This document shows positions 7,558 to 12,425 of a stretch of DNA of 36,489 nt, in pieces; the stretch's first letter is position 1, and every line of letters begins with the position of its first letter. The notes under the pieces were generated by a model. The model did no database searches. It was given only the letters and a program-made list of their open reading frames with translations, and was not told the origin of the DNA. Origin of the DNA: a virus; the IMG/VR virus record IMGVR_UViG_3300025369_000035, positions 1 to 36,489 of that record, one strand, 5' to 3'. A program made the translations under genes and the position numbers.

Positions 7558-8082
7558 TTAAAACTCGATTCTTACTGATGCTGTCTTGAGGGCTTTGTCT
7601 ACTGCGTCTTCTAACAAATCCTCTATTGCTTCTTTTACTGCGTCTTCTATCCTGTCGCACACAATGTCATCTAAGGCATCACGCACATCTACGTGTTCTT
7701 CTAAATCAAACTGGTGACTGAAATGCTCATGTATCCCATGCTCGATAAGGTCTCGCATACCTTCCTTAACCATATCCTCGATGTCATAGCGTTTATCCAC
7801 AGAGTCAGACAACTTAGCGTAAAGCCAATCAGCGTTTTCCAACGCCGTATCCACAGCCTCAACTAAACTGTCCTGAGAAGACTGATGATAGTGACTCTCA
7901 ATAAGAGAGCCTAGTTGTTGCATGGTTGTTGCTAGCGTATTGAATAACTCCTTGATGGTTGGTGTGTGTGGTATAGGTGCTGTGTCCATTGGTTGATATT
8001 GATTACCTGATAAACCTGTGATGATATACTCATTCATTTGCTTTTCCTTTTCTAGTGGTTGTAGTTTGCCTAGTCCTTCCAT
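7558..8082 (-). CDS. Acidic helical phage protein, unknown function
   Basis: A 174-residue acidic protein. The C-terminal half has repeated short helices with a D-x-x-E-x-x-V-x-x-x-I-x-D rhythm (residues 95-165), suggesting a coiled or helical-repeat structure. The listed ATG shares its A with the TAA stop of the upstream gene (TAATG) and is preceded by AAGGAGG, supporting this start. An alternative is Met16 (MNEYIITGL), which has a weaker AAAGGA site. No family recognised. Confidence 0.6.
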   Translation of the reverse strand: MEGLGKLQPLEKEKQMNEYIITGLSGNQYQPMDTAPIPHTPTIKELFNTLATTMQQLGSLIESHYHQSSQDSLVEAVDTALENADWLYAKLSDSVDKRYDIEDMVKEGMRDLIEHGIHEHFSHQFDLEEHVDVRDALDDIVCDRIEDAVKEAIEDLLEDAVDKALKTASVRIEF

Positions 8083-8525
8083 TACGCTTCCTCCTTTTTG
8101 GTTAATAAATATTTATCTAAATCAAACTTGTCATACTGTGTGTTGAACGGAACTTCCATAGATGTGTAGGTGTAAAAGTCATCGTCAGGTATCCAATCAC
8201 CCTCGCCATCGGAATCATTCTCAATGTCACCTTCCTCTTCGCCGATACATATAAACCGATACCCACAATCGTCAGGATACAACTCGACTGCCCAACTGTA
8301 TAACTTAGTGTGTGCCTTAACATCTTCATACGAGTCATACCACTTCACATCAATAGCGTAGAAGTTAATACGAGTATCGTGCGAAGAATCAAACGGCACA
8401 TCACAATCTTTTAGTGCGTCAATCAAATGCGTATCACCTGTTGCTAACACTACGTTAATATAATCGTCACGCTTCTCTTTACTACTAAAGTTAATAACGT
8501 ATGCTACTTCGCTTCTATAACCCAT
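8082..8525 (-). CDS. Conserved phage protein beginning MGYRSEVAYVI
   Basis: A 147-residue protein. I place the start at the ATG at 8525-8523 (MGYRSEVAYVINF) rather than 63 bases upstream. AAAAGGAG stands just before it, the upstream 52-residue gene ends one base before it, and 'MGYRS-V-Y-I' is the usual opening of this family in phages. The fold appears alpha/beta with Trp and Tyr residues (VKWYDSYEDVKAHTKLYSWA), then an acidic loop around 105-120. Function unknown. Confidence 0.72.
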   Translation of the reverse strand: MGYRSEVAYVINFSSKEKRDDYINVVLATGDTHLIDALKDCDVPFDSSHDTRINFYAIDVKWYDSYEDVKAHTKLYSWAVELYPDDCGYRFICIGEEEGDIENDSDGEGDWIPDDDFYTYTSMEVPFNTQYDKFDLDKYLLTKKEEA

Positions 8526-8526
8526 T

Positions 8527-8685
8527 TCACTTCTCCTTTTTGATTCTGTATTTAATAGATATGTGCCATCTTGGATTGTTATTCTCACAGTCGAACCATT
8601 TGTTTATAGTTCTGTGCTTGTATTGAATAACTGCACCATCAGCCCACGCTTTGATTAACTTCGCATGCCTATGCTTATACTTCAC
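8527..8685 (-). CDS. 52-residue phage protein with IKAWADGA motif, GTG start
   Basis: This short frame has a GTG start, reads MKYKHRHAKLIKAWADGAVI and ends WHISIKYRIKKEK. It matches, from memory, a very common small phage domain with the pattern 'H-x-x-x-I-K-A-W-A-D-G-A-x-I-x-Y ... Y-R-I-K'. The GTG follows the stop of the 76-residue neighbour by one base, and its own TGA ends one base before the next ATG, a neat relay of coupled genes. No strong ribosome binding site precedes the GTG, so coupling is probably needed. Function unknown. Confidence 0.72.
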   Translation of the reverse strand: MKYKHRHAKLIKAWADGAVIQYKHRTINKWFDCENNNPRWHISIKYRIKKEK

Positions 8686-8686
8686 A

Positions 8687-8917
8687 TCACACCCATCTAT
8701 ACTTCGGGCAGTCAGGTACAGTCTGCTTATTTCTACGCATGGCTATCGTGTCGACTAATAAATCTTTTAAGCCATGACGCATCTTGTCTAGTTCCCTACC
8801 TGTCTTGGCGTACAACCACGTGCGTAGTATGCCGTTGGTTTTACTAATACGTTCGGCAGGTTTTAACCCTCTGCGTTTCCACATTCTGTCTAATTCGGTT
8901 TGTGTTCTTGCTTTCAT
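8687..8917 (-). CDS. Small basic phage protein, unknown function
   Basis: A 76-residue basic helical protein (ELDRMWKRRGLKPAERISKT, then RTWLYAKTGRELDKMRHGL). The Arg/Lys and Trp content is compatible with nucleic-acid binding, but no family is recognised. Its ATG lies 4 bases after the stop of the preceding gene, and its stop is one base before the GTG of the next. Confidence 0.6.
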   Translation of the reverse strand: MKARTQTELDRMWKRRGLKPAERISKTNGILRTWLYAKTGRELDKMRHGLKDLLVDTIAMRRNKQTVPDCPKYRWV

Positions 8918-8921
8918 TTGA

Positions 8922-9101
8922 CTAAACCCCCAAGTATTCTTGCGTTTTCTTTATTGCGTCCATTGGGTCTTTAGCCATCACAACCCATTCCCTGTCTACG
9001 TTATTCACAACATACGTAACCTTATGCTTAACTAACTTGGCATCACTATTCATATCAACACAGCGTGCCACAAAACTATGTGGCTTCAAATCTTCATTCA
9101 T
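8922..9101 (-). CDS. Small phage protein, unknown function (59 residues)
   Basis: I place the start at the second ATG of an ATGATG pair (9101; the first, at 9104, is possible). GAGGAG stands seven bases before it and the longer upstream reading has no such site. The protein ends with a strand-helix unit (REWVVMAKDPMDAIKKTQEY) of the type 'V-x-A-x-D-P-x-x-A-I-x-x-x-x' common in small phage proteins. Its start overlaps the end of the neighbour through the repeated GGAGAGTGATGATGA cassette. Confidence 0.6.
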   Translation of the reverse strand: MNEDLKPHSFVARCVDMNSDAKLVKHKVTYVVNNVDREWVVMAKDPMDAIKKTQEYLGV

Positions 9102-9300
9102 CATCACTCTCCTCAGCATATTTCTCTGCTTCAATAATACAATCACCATCAAAGTCCTCGCATGGGTTTATCAAACCACTATCTAAAAGTTCCCTTGCTC
9201 GTTCTTCGGCTTCATCTTTACTATCTGCTTCAACATTCACATACCCTGAGAACGTCTCACTTATATACACAGTAAATAAATTCGGGCTACCATCACTCAT
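9094..9300 (-). CDS. Small acidic phage protein (TVYISETFSGYV), unknown function
   Basis: A 68-residue acidic protein with a strand-helix pattern: FTVYISETFSGYVNVEADS, then DEAEERARELLDSGL, then a negatively charged tail ending EESDDE. The V-x-A-D-S-x-x-E-A-x-x-x-A motif is common in small phage and bacterial proteins that fold as beta-alpha units. The start has AAGGAG with two ATG candidates (9303 and 9300); 9300 has the better spacing. The last codons double as the ribosome binding site of the next gene. Confidence 0.62.
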   Translation of the reverse strand: MSDGSPNLFTVYISETFSGYVNVEADSKDEAEERARELLDSGLINPCEDFDGDCIIEAEKYAEESDDE

Positions 9301-9469
9301 CATCACTCTCCTTTTTTAAGAACTCATGTGGGAACGCATCTATTAATCGCCTAGCATTACTGCTATCTGCCTTGAAGAACAACCTACCTAGTGCATGATG
9401 AAACCCACCGCCTGTCTCAACCATACGTCTTGCGTTGGCGTGTGCCAACCAGTAATCTAAATCATTCAT
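9293..9469 (-). CDS. 58-residue phage protein, unknown function
   Basis: A short frame starting MNDLDYWLAHANARRMVETG, with a second helix ending in ARRLIDAFPHEFLKKESDDE. Composition and helical pattern are typical of real phage genes. GGGAG precedes the ATG at normal spacing, the ATG overlaps the upstream stop as ATGA, and the stop overlaps the next gene's start. The protein contains clustered aromatic and His residues (GGGFHHALGRLFF), which may mark a binding surface. No known function. Confidence 0.72.
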   Translation of the reverse strand: MNDLDYWLAHANARRMVETGGGFHHALGRLFFKADSSNARRLIDAFPHEFLKKESDDE

Positions 9470-9618
9470 ACAACACTCCCTAACAAGTTAATAAAAACAT
9501 TAGACATTCTTGTGGAGATAACCTCCACAAAGTTCACATCAAAAAACGCAGACCAAAACATAATGCCAAACACAACACCAAACACCAGCATCAACAACCA
9601 CTCAATTAGATTCTTCAT
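9466..9618 (-). CDS. Single-span membrane protein, 50 residues
   Basis: The frame from the ATG at 9618 gives MKNLIEWLLMLVFGVVFGIM, a clear hydrophobic segment over residues 5-25, followed by a polar tail. A GAGGAG site lies seven bases upstream. The longer frame that extends to 9753 has no such site and overlaps another real gene, so I reject it. The tail contains VEVIST, encoded by copy 2 of the repeated palindrome. A membrane-interacting early protein is likely; a superinfection-exclusion role is possible but unproven. Confidence 0.65.
   Translation of the reverse strand: MKNLIEWLLMLVFGVVFGIMFWSAFFDVNFVEVISTRMSNVFINLLGSVV
9512..9528. repeat. Copy 2 of the GTGGAG-N5-CTCCAC palindrome (in a gene)
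   Basis: GTGGAG, ATAAC, CTCCAC. The arms extend to 8 bp (TTGTGGAG and CTCCACAA, 9510-9530). It lies inside the 50-residue membrane protein gene, where it encodes VEVIST on the minus strand. Confidence 0.75.
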
Positions 9619-9778
9619 CTTCTTTCTCCTCATTAAACGCATCATCAATCCAACAACTCGTAGCATCAAACGCAACTTGCATAGTCTCGCAGTCTGCATT
9701 GATAGACTCAATAATCGCATCAGCCTGTTCACTATTACAATCAACACCTTCAAACTCTAAACATATCATTACTCGCAT
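9602..9778 (-). CDS. 58-residue phage protein (MRVMICLEFEGVD)
   Basis: A short frame preceded by AAAAGGAG at good spacing. It begins MRVMICLEFEGVDCNSEQAD, has a helix (AIIESINADCETMQVAFDAT), then SCWIDDAFNEEKEDEESN. The beginning, the Cys-containing middle and the W-[IV]-D-D-A-F close to the C terminus match a widespread small phage protein, from memory. It overlaps the membrane protein start by 17 bases, so the pair is translated from a shared mRNA. Function unknown. Confidence 0.75.
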   Translation of the reverse strand: MRVMICLEFEGVDCNSEQADAIIESINADCETMQVAFDATSCWIDDAFNEEKEDEESN

Positions 9779-9796
9779 TTCAACTCTCCTTTTAAA

Positions 9797-10519
9797 TTAA
9801 ATACTACTAACATACCCATACTGCAACAACTCCTCAACACTAAACAAACCTTCCACACTTTTTGGTATCGCCTTTTTAAACGGCAAGTTATTTAATCTAC
9901 GCAACGCCTCCTCATAGAAACGTAAGTTCATCTCATAATAATTAGCGTGTATCCCTGACGCTACACCTCGACCCATTTCATTTATCATTCTGTCTATGTG
10001 GTCGTTCAACTTGTTACGTTGACTCTGTTTGTTTCTAGACAGCACGTTCGGGCTTTTAAATATCTCTCGATACACAGTATGAGGACTGGTGCGTGGCAAG
10101 GTATTATATTTTTCTTTTACTTTATCCTTGACTTCATCAGGCACGTAGTCAACCCATGTTGCGTTTGGTTTTGGCGATACGTTGTTCTTCTCTTTATCTT
10201 TCAACTCATCTCTCAATGCACGCAGAAGTGCTAGGTATTTAATGTTGAACTTATAATAAGCAGGGTTCGCTTCTTCATAGAGATGTTGGTGAGTAATAAT
10301 ACTTTGTATCGTATCTCTTAAGGGTGTTAGCACTACTGCCCATTCAGTCTTTAACCTAACACGTAGTTGTTTCTTTTGATTGTTAGCCCTACGCTTTTCT
10401 TTTAGTGCATCTATTCTTGCGTGTATGAATGCAACAGGCATACTTGGGTAGTTGCTTACCAAATAATTATAGATTTGTTTCGGCGTTGAATTACGTGTGA
10501 TTGGTTTACGTTTATTCAT
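9797..10519 (-). CDS. Phage protein of unknown function (240 residues, basic)
   Basis: A 240-residue basic protein. The first 20 residues (MNKRKPITRNSTPKQIYNYL) and a long helix at 40-60 (ALKEKRRANNQKKQLRVRLK) suggest nucleic-acid contact. The middle is helical, with a KDKEKNN linker near 110. It ends in hydrophobic helices (SVEGLFSVEELLQYGYVSSI). No family recognised. It is the first gene downstream of the 400-base non-coding segment, with a promoter candidate (TTGACA, 17 bases, GACAAT) 30-60 bases upstream of the ATG and AAGGA at its start. Confidence 0.6.
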   Translation of the reverse strand: MNKRKPITRNSTPKQIYNYLVSNYPSMPVAFIHARIDALKEKRRANNQKKQLRVRLKTEWAVVLTPLRDTIQSIITHQHLYEEANPAYYKFNIKYLALLRALRDELKDKEKNNVSPKPNATWVDYVPDEVKDKVKEKYNTLPRTSPHTVYREIFKSPNVLSRNKQSQRNKLNDHIDRMINEMGRGVASGIHANYYEMNLRFYEEALRRLNNLPFKKAIPKSVEGLFSVEELLQYGYVSSI

Positions 10520-10550
10520 TGTTAGTTCCTTTTTGTATGATTAAAGTTAT

Positions 10551-10579
10551 ATTGTCCACCTAACAGTCCATTGTGTCAA
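10551..10579 (-). promoter_or_regulatory. Leftward promoter candidate before the 240-residue gene
   Basis: On the minus strand, a perfect -35 TTGACA (10579-10574), a 17-base spacer and GACAAT (10556-10551) stand about 32 bases before the ATG at 10519. Both TGGAC units of the leftmost doublet lie within the spacer and -10, so a protein bound to them would block this promoter. The -10 matches only four of six consensus bases. Confidence 0.5.
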
Positions 10580-10776
10580 ACATTGTTATTCTTTTTTGTG
10601 CAGAGTAAGTCACCTCTTGTGCCTTTAAGTATATGGGTTTGCTGATGTTATGTCCAGTTGTCCAGTCTTTTTGGAATACTATAAACAATAAACCTTTTTA
10701 TAAGAATGTTAGTGCTTTAAATTAAAACAATGAATAAACTAACAACCCTATATATATAAATAAATAAATAATATAT

Positions 10777-10803
10777 ATTATATTGTGGACACTTGGACTT
10801 CAA
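10777..10803 (-). promoter_or_regulatory. Leftward promoter candidate at the AT-rich core
   Basis: On the minus strand, TTGAAG (10803-10798) and a perfect TATAAT (10782-10777) are separated by 15 bases, slightly short. The third TGGAC doublet fills the spacer and touches the -35. The AT-rich flank makes chance TATAAT matches more likely, which lowers confidence. Confidence 0.35.
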
Positions 10804-10918
10804 ATCTTCAACGCCTTATATATAAACGCTTGGGGGGTGTCCCGTGCTACGCTAAAAGAACTAACAATGTTGGACACGCTGGACGTTAGTGCAAAACAAC
10901 ACAACTCTCCATAACAAG

Positions 10919-11125
10919 TTAACGTATCTCCTTTCTCATCATGTCTGCGAGTCTTACTGATGTCATGGCTGTCCACCCTGTGTTGAGTGTATCTATGCCG
11001 TTCATCTTTCGCACAGCCTTGATTGCTTTGTTGAGTGAGTCATAGTAGTTGCCTACCTCTGTTACTTTGTTGTCTTGCTTGAATACTAATACCCATAGTG
11101 ATGCGTTGTTCTTTAGTGCTTTCAT
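10919..11125 (-). CDS. Small phage protein, unknown function (68 residues)
   Basis: I start at the ATG at 11125 (MKALKNNASLWVLVFKQDNK) because AAGGAG stands seven bases before it. The in-frame extension to 11251 overlaps another real gene and lacks such a site. The protein has a short hydrophobic strand (SLWVLVF) and a helix (SLNKAIKAVRKMNGI), an arrangement typical of small phage alpha/beta proteins. It lies directly to the right of the control region. No family recognised. Confidence 0.6.
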   Translation of the reverse strand: MKALKNNASLWVLVFKQDNKVTEVGNYYDSLNKAIKAVRKMNGIDTLNTGWTAMTSVRLADMMRKEIR

Positions 11126-11135
11126 AATGCTCTCC

Positions 11136-11306
11136 TTAGATGGTTGATGTGGAGAAAACCTCCACTTGATTGGATACTGCTTTTGCCTTACGGATACTGC
11201 TACTACGCTTACGGCGTGAGATGTTGATGTCCCACGCTTTACCATTAACACGATACGCCCTCATAATGCGTATGTGTATAGTTCTCTTTCGTGATATTGA
11301 TTTCAT
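11136..11306 (-). CDS. 56-residue basic phage protein
   Basis: A short frame from the ATG at 11306 with AGGAGG upstream and an ATGA overlap with the preceding gene's stop. The protein is very basic (MKSISRKRTIHIRIMRAYRV, then INISRRKRSSSIRKAKAVSN) and ends QVEVFSTSTI. The VEVFST part is encoded by copy 3 of the repeated palindrome, suggesting that the element was inserted or retained as a C-terminal extension. Nucleic-acid binding is plausible. Function unknown. Confidence 0.6.
   Translation of the reverse strand: MKSISRKRTIHIRIMRAYRVNGKAWDINISRRKRSSSIRKAKAVSNQVEVFSTSTI
11149..11165. repeat. Copy 3 of the GTGGAG-N5-CTCCAC palindrome (in a gene)
   Basis: GTGGAG, AAAAC, CTCCAC, inside the 3' end of the 56-residue basic gene, where it encodes VEVFST on the minus strand. 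Its 17 bases are the exact reverse complement of the sequence given for copies 1 and 4. Confidence 0.75.
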
Positions 11307-11521
11307 CGTGCCTCCTGATATATAACACCAAGTGCTAGGGTTGCACTAAGGGCATCTTTCAATTCGTTGAGTGTGTCGTTGCCATCTATGTATTTGGTAT
11401 CTACTGTTGCGTATAAGATGCAATCAAGTAAGAGTGCCGTCTGTTCAAGTGTTAGTTCGCTGAACGTGCTAAGTAGATGGCTGTGCTTTTGGTTTGGGTT
11501 TTTAATTTGAGTGTGTTTCAT
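11303..11521 (-). CDS. Small phage protein, unknown function (72 residues)
   Basis: A 72-residue helical protein: a polar N terminus (MKHTQIKNPNQKHSHLL), a hydrophobic helix (EQTALLLDCILYATV), then a second helix (TLNELKDALSATLALGVIYQ). It has AAAGGA upstream of the ATG, and its TGA overlaps the next gene's ATG (ATGA). Upstream is a structured 49-base element (11550-11598). No family recognised. Confidence 0.6.
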   Translation of the reverse strand: MKHTQIKNPNQKHSHLLSTFSELTLEQTALLLDCILYATVDTKYIDGNDTLNELKDALSATLALGVIYQEAR

Positions 11522-11549
11522 ATTTATTTCCTTTCGTTAAGTTAGATTT

Positions 11550-11598
11550 GACAGGAATTGAAATAGCAGTAAAGCCTCACCCTCTCGCAATCCCTGTC
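11550..11598. other. Structured intergenic element between two early genes
   Basis: Arms GACAGG-A-ATTG (11550-11560) and CAAT-C-CCTGTC (11588-11598) pair around a 27-base loop with one internal mismatch, giving a 10-pair stem. It lies in the 84-base gap between two minus-strand genes. No U-tract follows, so a terminator is unlikely. A small structured RNA, an mRNA processing site or a protein-binding leader are options. Confidence 0.5.
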
Positions 11599-11605
11599 GG
11601 TTTGA

Positions 11606-12016
11606 TTAAACATTGAGTAGTGCAACAAGTTTGCGTAACTGTGCTTTCGTGAAATCCTTATTGAGTTTGTTAGCACGTTGCACAATCGGGTCTACCTGTT
11701 TAGAACTTGTTGTGGAGGTTTTCTCCACATGGGTTGGCATATAATACTTAAGCATTGCTCTAGCCTGTTCCTCTTTCGCTGTGCCATGTGCGTTGAAACC
11801 AAGCGAACCTGTGTAAACACCTTTTTCAATCGTGATTGGTGTGACCTTCTTTTTCTTACCAATGAGTGTAGCAATAGCACTACGCAACTCTAACTGTTCC
11901 TCTAGGCTTGACTTGTTATAGATAGGCTTAACTGTATCCATAACTTCTTTGAGAGAGACACCAGCATCAATGTGTTTAGCAACAGCATCAATGTATTTCG
12001 TAAAGACAGCCTTCAT
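11606..12016 (-). CDS. First gene of the leftward early operon, unknown function
   Basis: I start at the ATG at 12016 (MKAVFTKYIDAVAKHIDAGV), which has GGAGG four bases upstream. The extension to 12040 starts with TTG inside the terminator stem. The 136-residue protein is basic, with a helical N terminus, a KKKKV segment near 68, and a C-terminal helix (QRANKLNKDFTKAQLRKLVA). The middle contains HVEKTST, encoded by copy 4 of the repeated palindrome. It lies immediately after an intrinsic terminator in the leader, so its expression requires read-through. A regulator or antiterminator role is speculative. Confidence 0.6.
   Translation of the reverse strand: MKAVFTKYIDAVAKHIDAGVSLKEVMDTVKPIYNKSSLEEQLELRSAIATLIGKKKKVTPITIEKGVYTGSLGFNAHGTAKEEQARAMLKYYMPTHVEKTSTTSSKQVDPIVQRANKLNKDFTKAQLRKLVALLNV
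11712..11728. repeat. Copy 4 of the GTGGAG-N5-CTCCAC palindrome (in a gene)
   Basis: GTGGAG, GTTTT, CTCCAC, the same 17 bases as copy 1, inside the 136-residue early gene. On the minus strand it is read in a different frame from copies 2 and 3 relative to its spacer, giving VEKTST. Confidence 0.75.
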
Positions 12017-12029
12017 AAAACCTCCAAAT

Positions 12030-12055
12030 AAAAAAGCCAAGCGAAGTGGCTTGGC
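12030..12055 (-). terminator. Leftward intrinsic terminator in the early leader
   Basis: On the minus strand, GCCAAGC (12055-12049), a six-base CACTTC loop and GCTTGGC (12042-12036) are followed by TTTTTT (12035-12030). It lies between the promoter at 12088-12096 and the GGAGG of the first early gene (12025-12021). No U-tract exists for the plus direction. Its position makes it an attenuator or antitermination target rather than an end-of-operon terminator. Confidence 0.85.
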
Positions 12056-12059
12056 AACA

Positions 12060-12259
12060 CACTAGCAATTCCTCACTAGATGACTCTATTATAACATATG
12101 GTATGATTCTAGTATCTATATTTACCCCACTACCCCCCAACCCACCTCAAATCGACGAGGACAGTCCAGTCCACTAGATCACTATTCCTCACACGCAACT
12201 TAAAAAAATGTCAAATTTTGTAAAAAATCCTATGAGTCATGTCAAATCTTAGACACTAG
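12060..12259. promoter_or_regulatory. Cluster of short repeats in the divergent control region
   Basis: CACTAG occurs four times in the same orientation (12060, 12074, 12172, 12254). ATGTCAAAT occurs twice, at 12208 and 12239, 31 bases apart (three helical turns). A GTCCAGTCCA pair (12164-12173) recalls the doublets at 10554-10884. These flank the extended -10 promoter, so they are candidate operator sites for phage regulators. No gene is seen in 12017-12317. Confidence 0.45.
12088..12096 (-). promoter_or_regulatory. Leftward extended -10 promoter of the early operon
   Basis: The minus strand reads TGTTATAAT, a full TG-N-TATAAT extended -10. The -35 is weak (TAGATA, with a 19-base spacer), as is normal for extended -10 promoters. 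Transcription would start near 12081, leaving about 26 bases before the terminator stem and about 65 bases before the first early gene. Confidence 0.65.
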
Positions 12260-12264
12260 CCAAT

Positions 12265-12294
12265 AAAAAAAGCCCCAACGCTTAGGATGGGGCT
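12265..12294 (-). terminator. Second leftward intrinsic terminator
   Basis: On the minus strand, AGCCCCA (12294-12288), a 10-base loop and TGGGGCT (12277-12271) run into T residues (12270-12265). It is oriented leftward like the other terminator. It would stop antisense transcripts from the late region or a short transcript from the candidate promoter at 12340-12348. Confidence 0.85.
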
Positions 12295-12317
12295 AAAGAA
12301 TACTAAAGGAAAAGCAA

Positions 12318-12425
12318 ATGTATGAGCACTTGCAACGCCAGTATAACAAAAAAATTAAAATACTGTTACAATCGAAACCATACGCGAACCCACCGCGCAA
12401 AAAAGAGAGGTTAACTTGTTATTGA
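12318..12425 (+). CDS. Possible 35-residue leader peptide upstream of terminase
   Basis: ATG at 12318 with AAAGGAAAAG upstream opens a basic 35-residue frame (MYEHLQRQYNKKIKILLQSK, ending KERLTCY). Its TGA at 12423 overlaps the TTG start of the terminase small subunit by 10 bases. It could be a real small protein, or a translated leader that couples ribosomes to the weak TTG start. No homologue is recognised, and the surrounding sequence also carries promoter-like elements, so confidence is modest. Confidence 0.4.
   Translation: MYEHLQRQYNKKIKILLQSKPYANPPRKKERLTCY
12340..12348 (-). promoter_or_regulatory. Second leftward extended -10 promoter candidate
   Basis: The minus strand reads TGTTATACT, another TG-N-TATA-type element, about 40 bases upstream of the second terminator's stem. 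It repeats the promoter-then-terminator arrangement seen for the early operon. No good -35 is visible. Confidence 0.35.
12343..12372 (+). promoter_or_regulatory. Rightward (late) promoter candidate
   Basis: An extended -10 TGTTACAAT ends at 12372, with a weak -35 ATAACA (12343-12348) 18 bases before TACAAT. It is the best rightward candidate before the terminase genes. It lies inside the possible 35-residue leader frame, so both cannot be fully used by the same transcript. Confidence 0.35.

Larger units (their letters stand above)
10520..10918. promoter_or_regulatory. 400-base control region with TGGAC doublets and AT-rich core
   Basis: There is no gene in this 399-base gap. It holds four doublets of the 5-mer GTCCA/TGGAC: GTCCA at 10554 and 10566, GTCCA at 10651 and 10659 (an exact tandem TGTCCAGT pair), TGGAC at 10786 and 10794, and TGGAC at 10871 and 10880. 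The two left doublets are in one orientation and the two right doublets in the other. Between them is an AT-rich stretch (about 10750-10785, TATATATAAATAAATAAA-like). A regulator binding region, or a replication origin with iterons and an unwinding element, are the main readings. Confidence 0.65.

Noticed and set aside
9619-9753. N-terminal extension of the 50-residue membrane protein
   Set aside because: It is antisense-free but overlaps the well supported 58-residue gene at 9602-9778 and has no ribosome binding site; the start at 9618 has GAGGAG.
11126-11251. N-terminal extension of the 68-residue gene
   Set aside because: It overlaps the coupled 56-residue gene in another frame, while AAGGAG precedes the ATG at 11125.
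12030-12055. Rightward terminator
   Set aside because: The run of T is on the minus strand only; the plus strand continues AACACAC after the stem.
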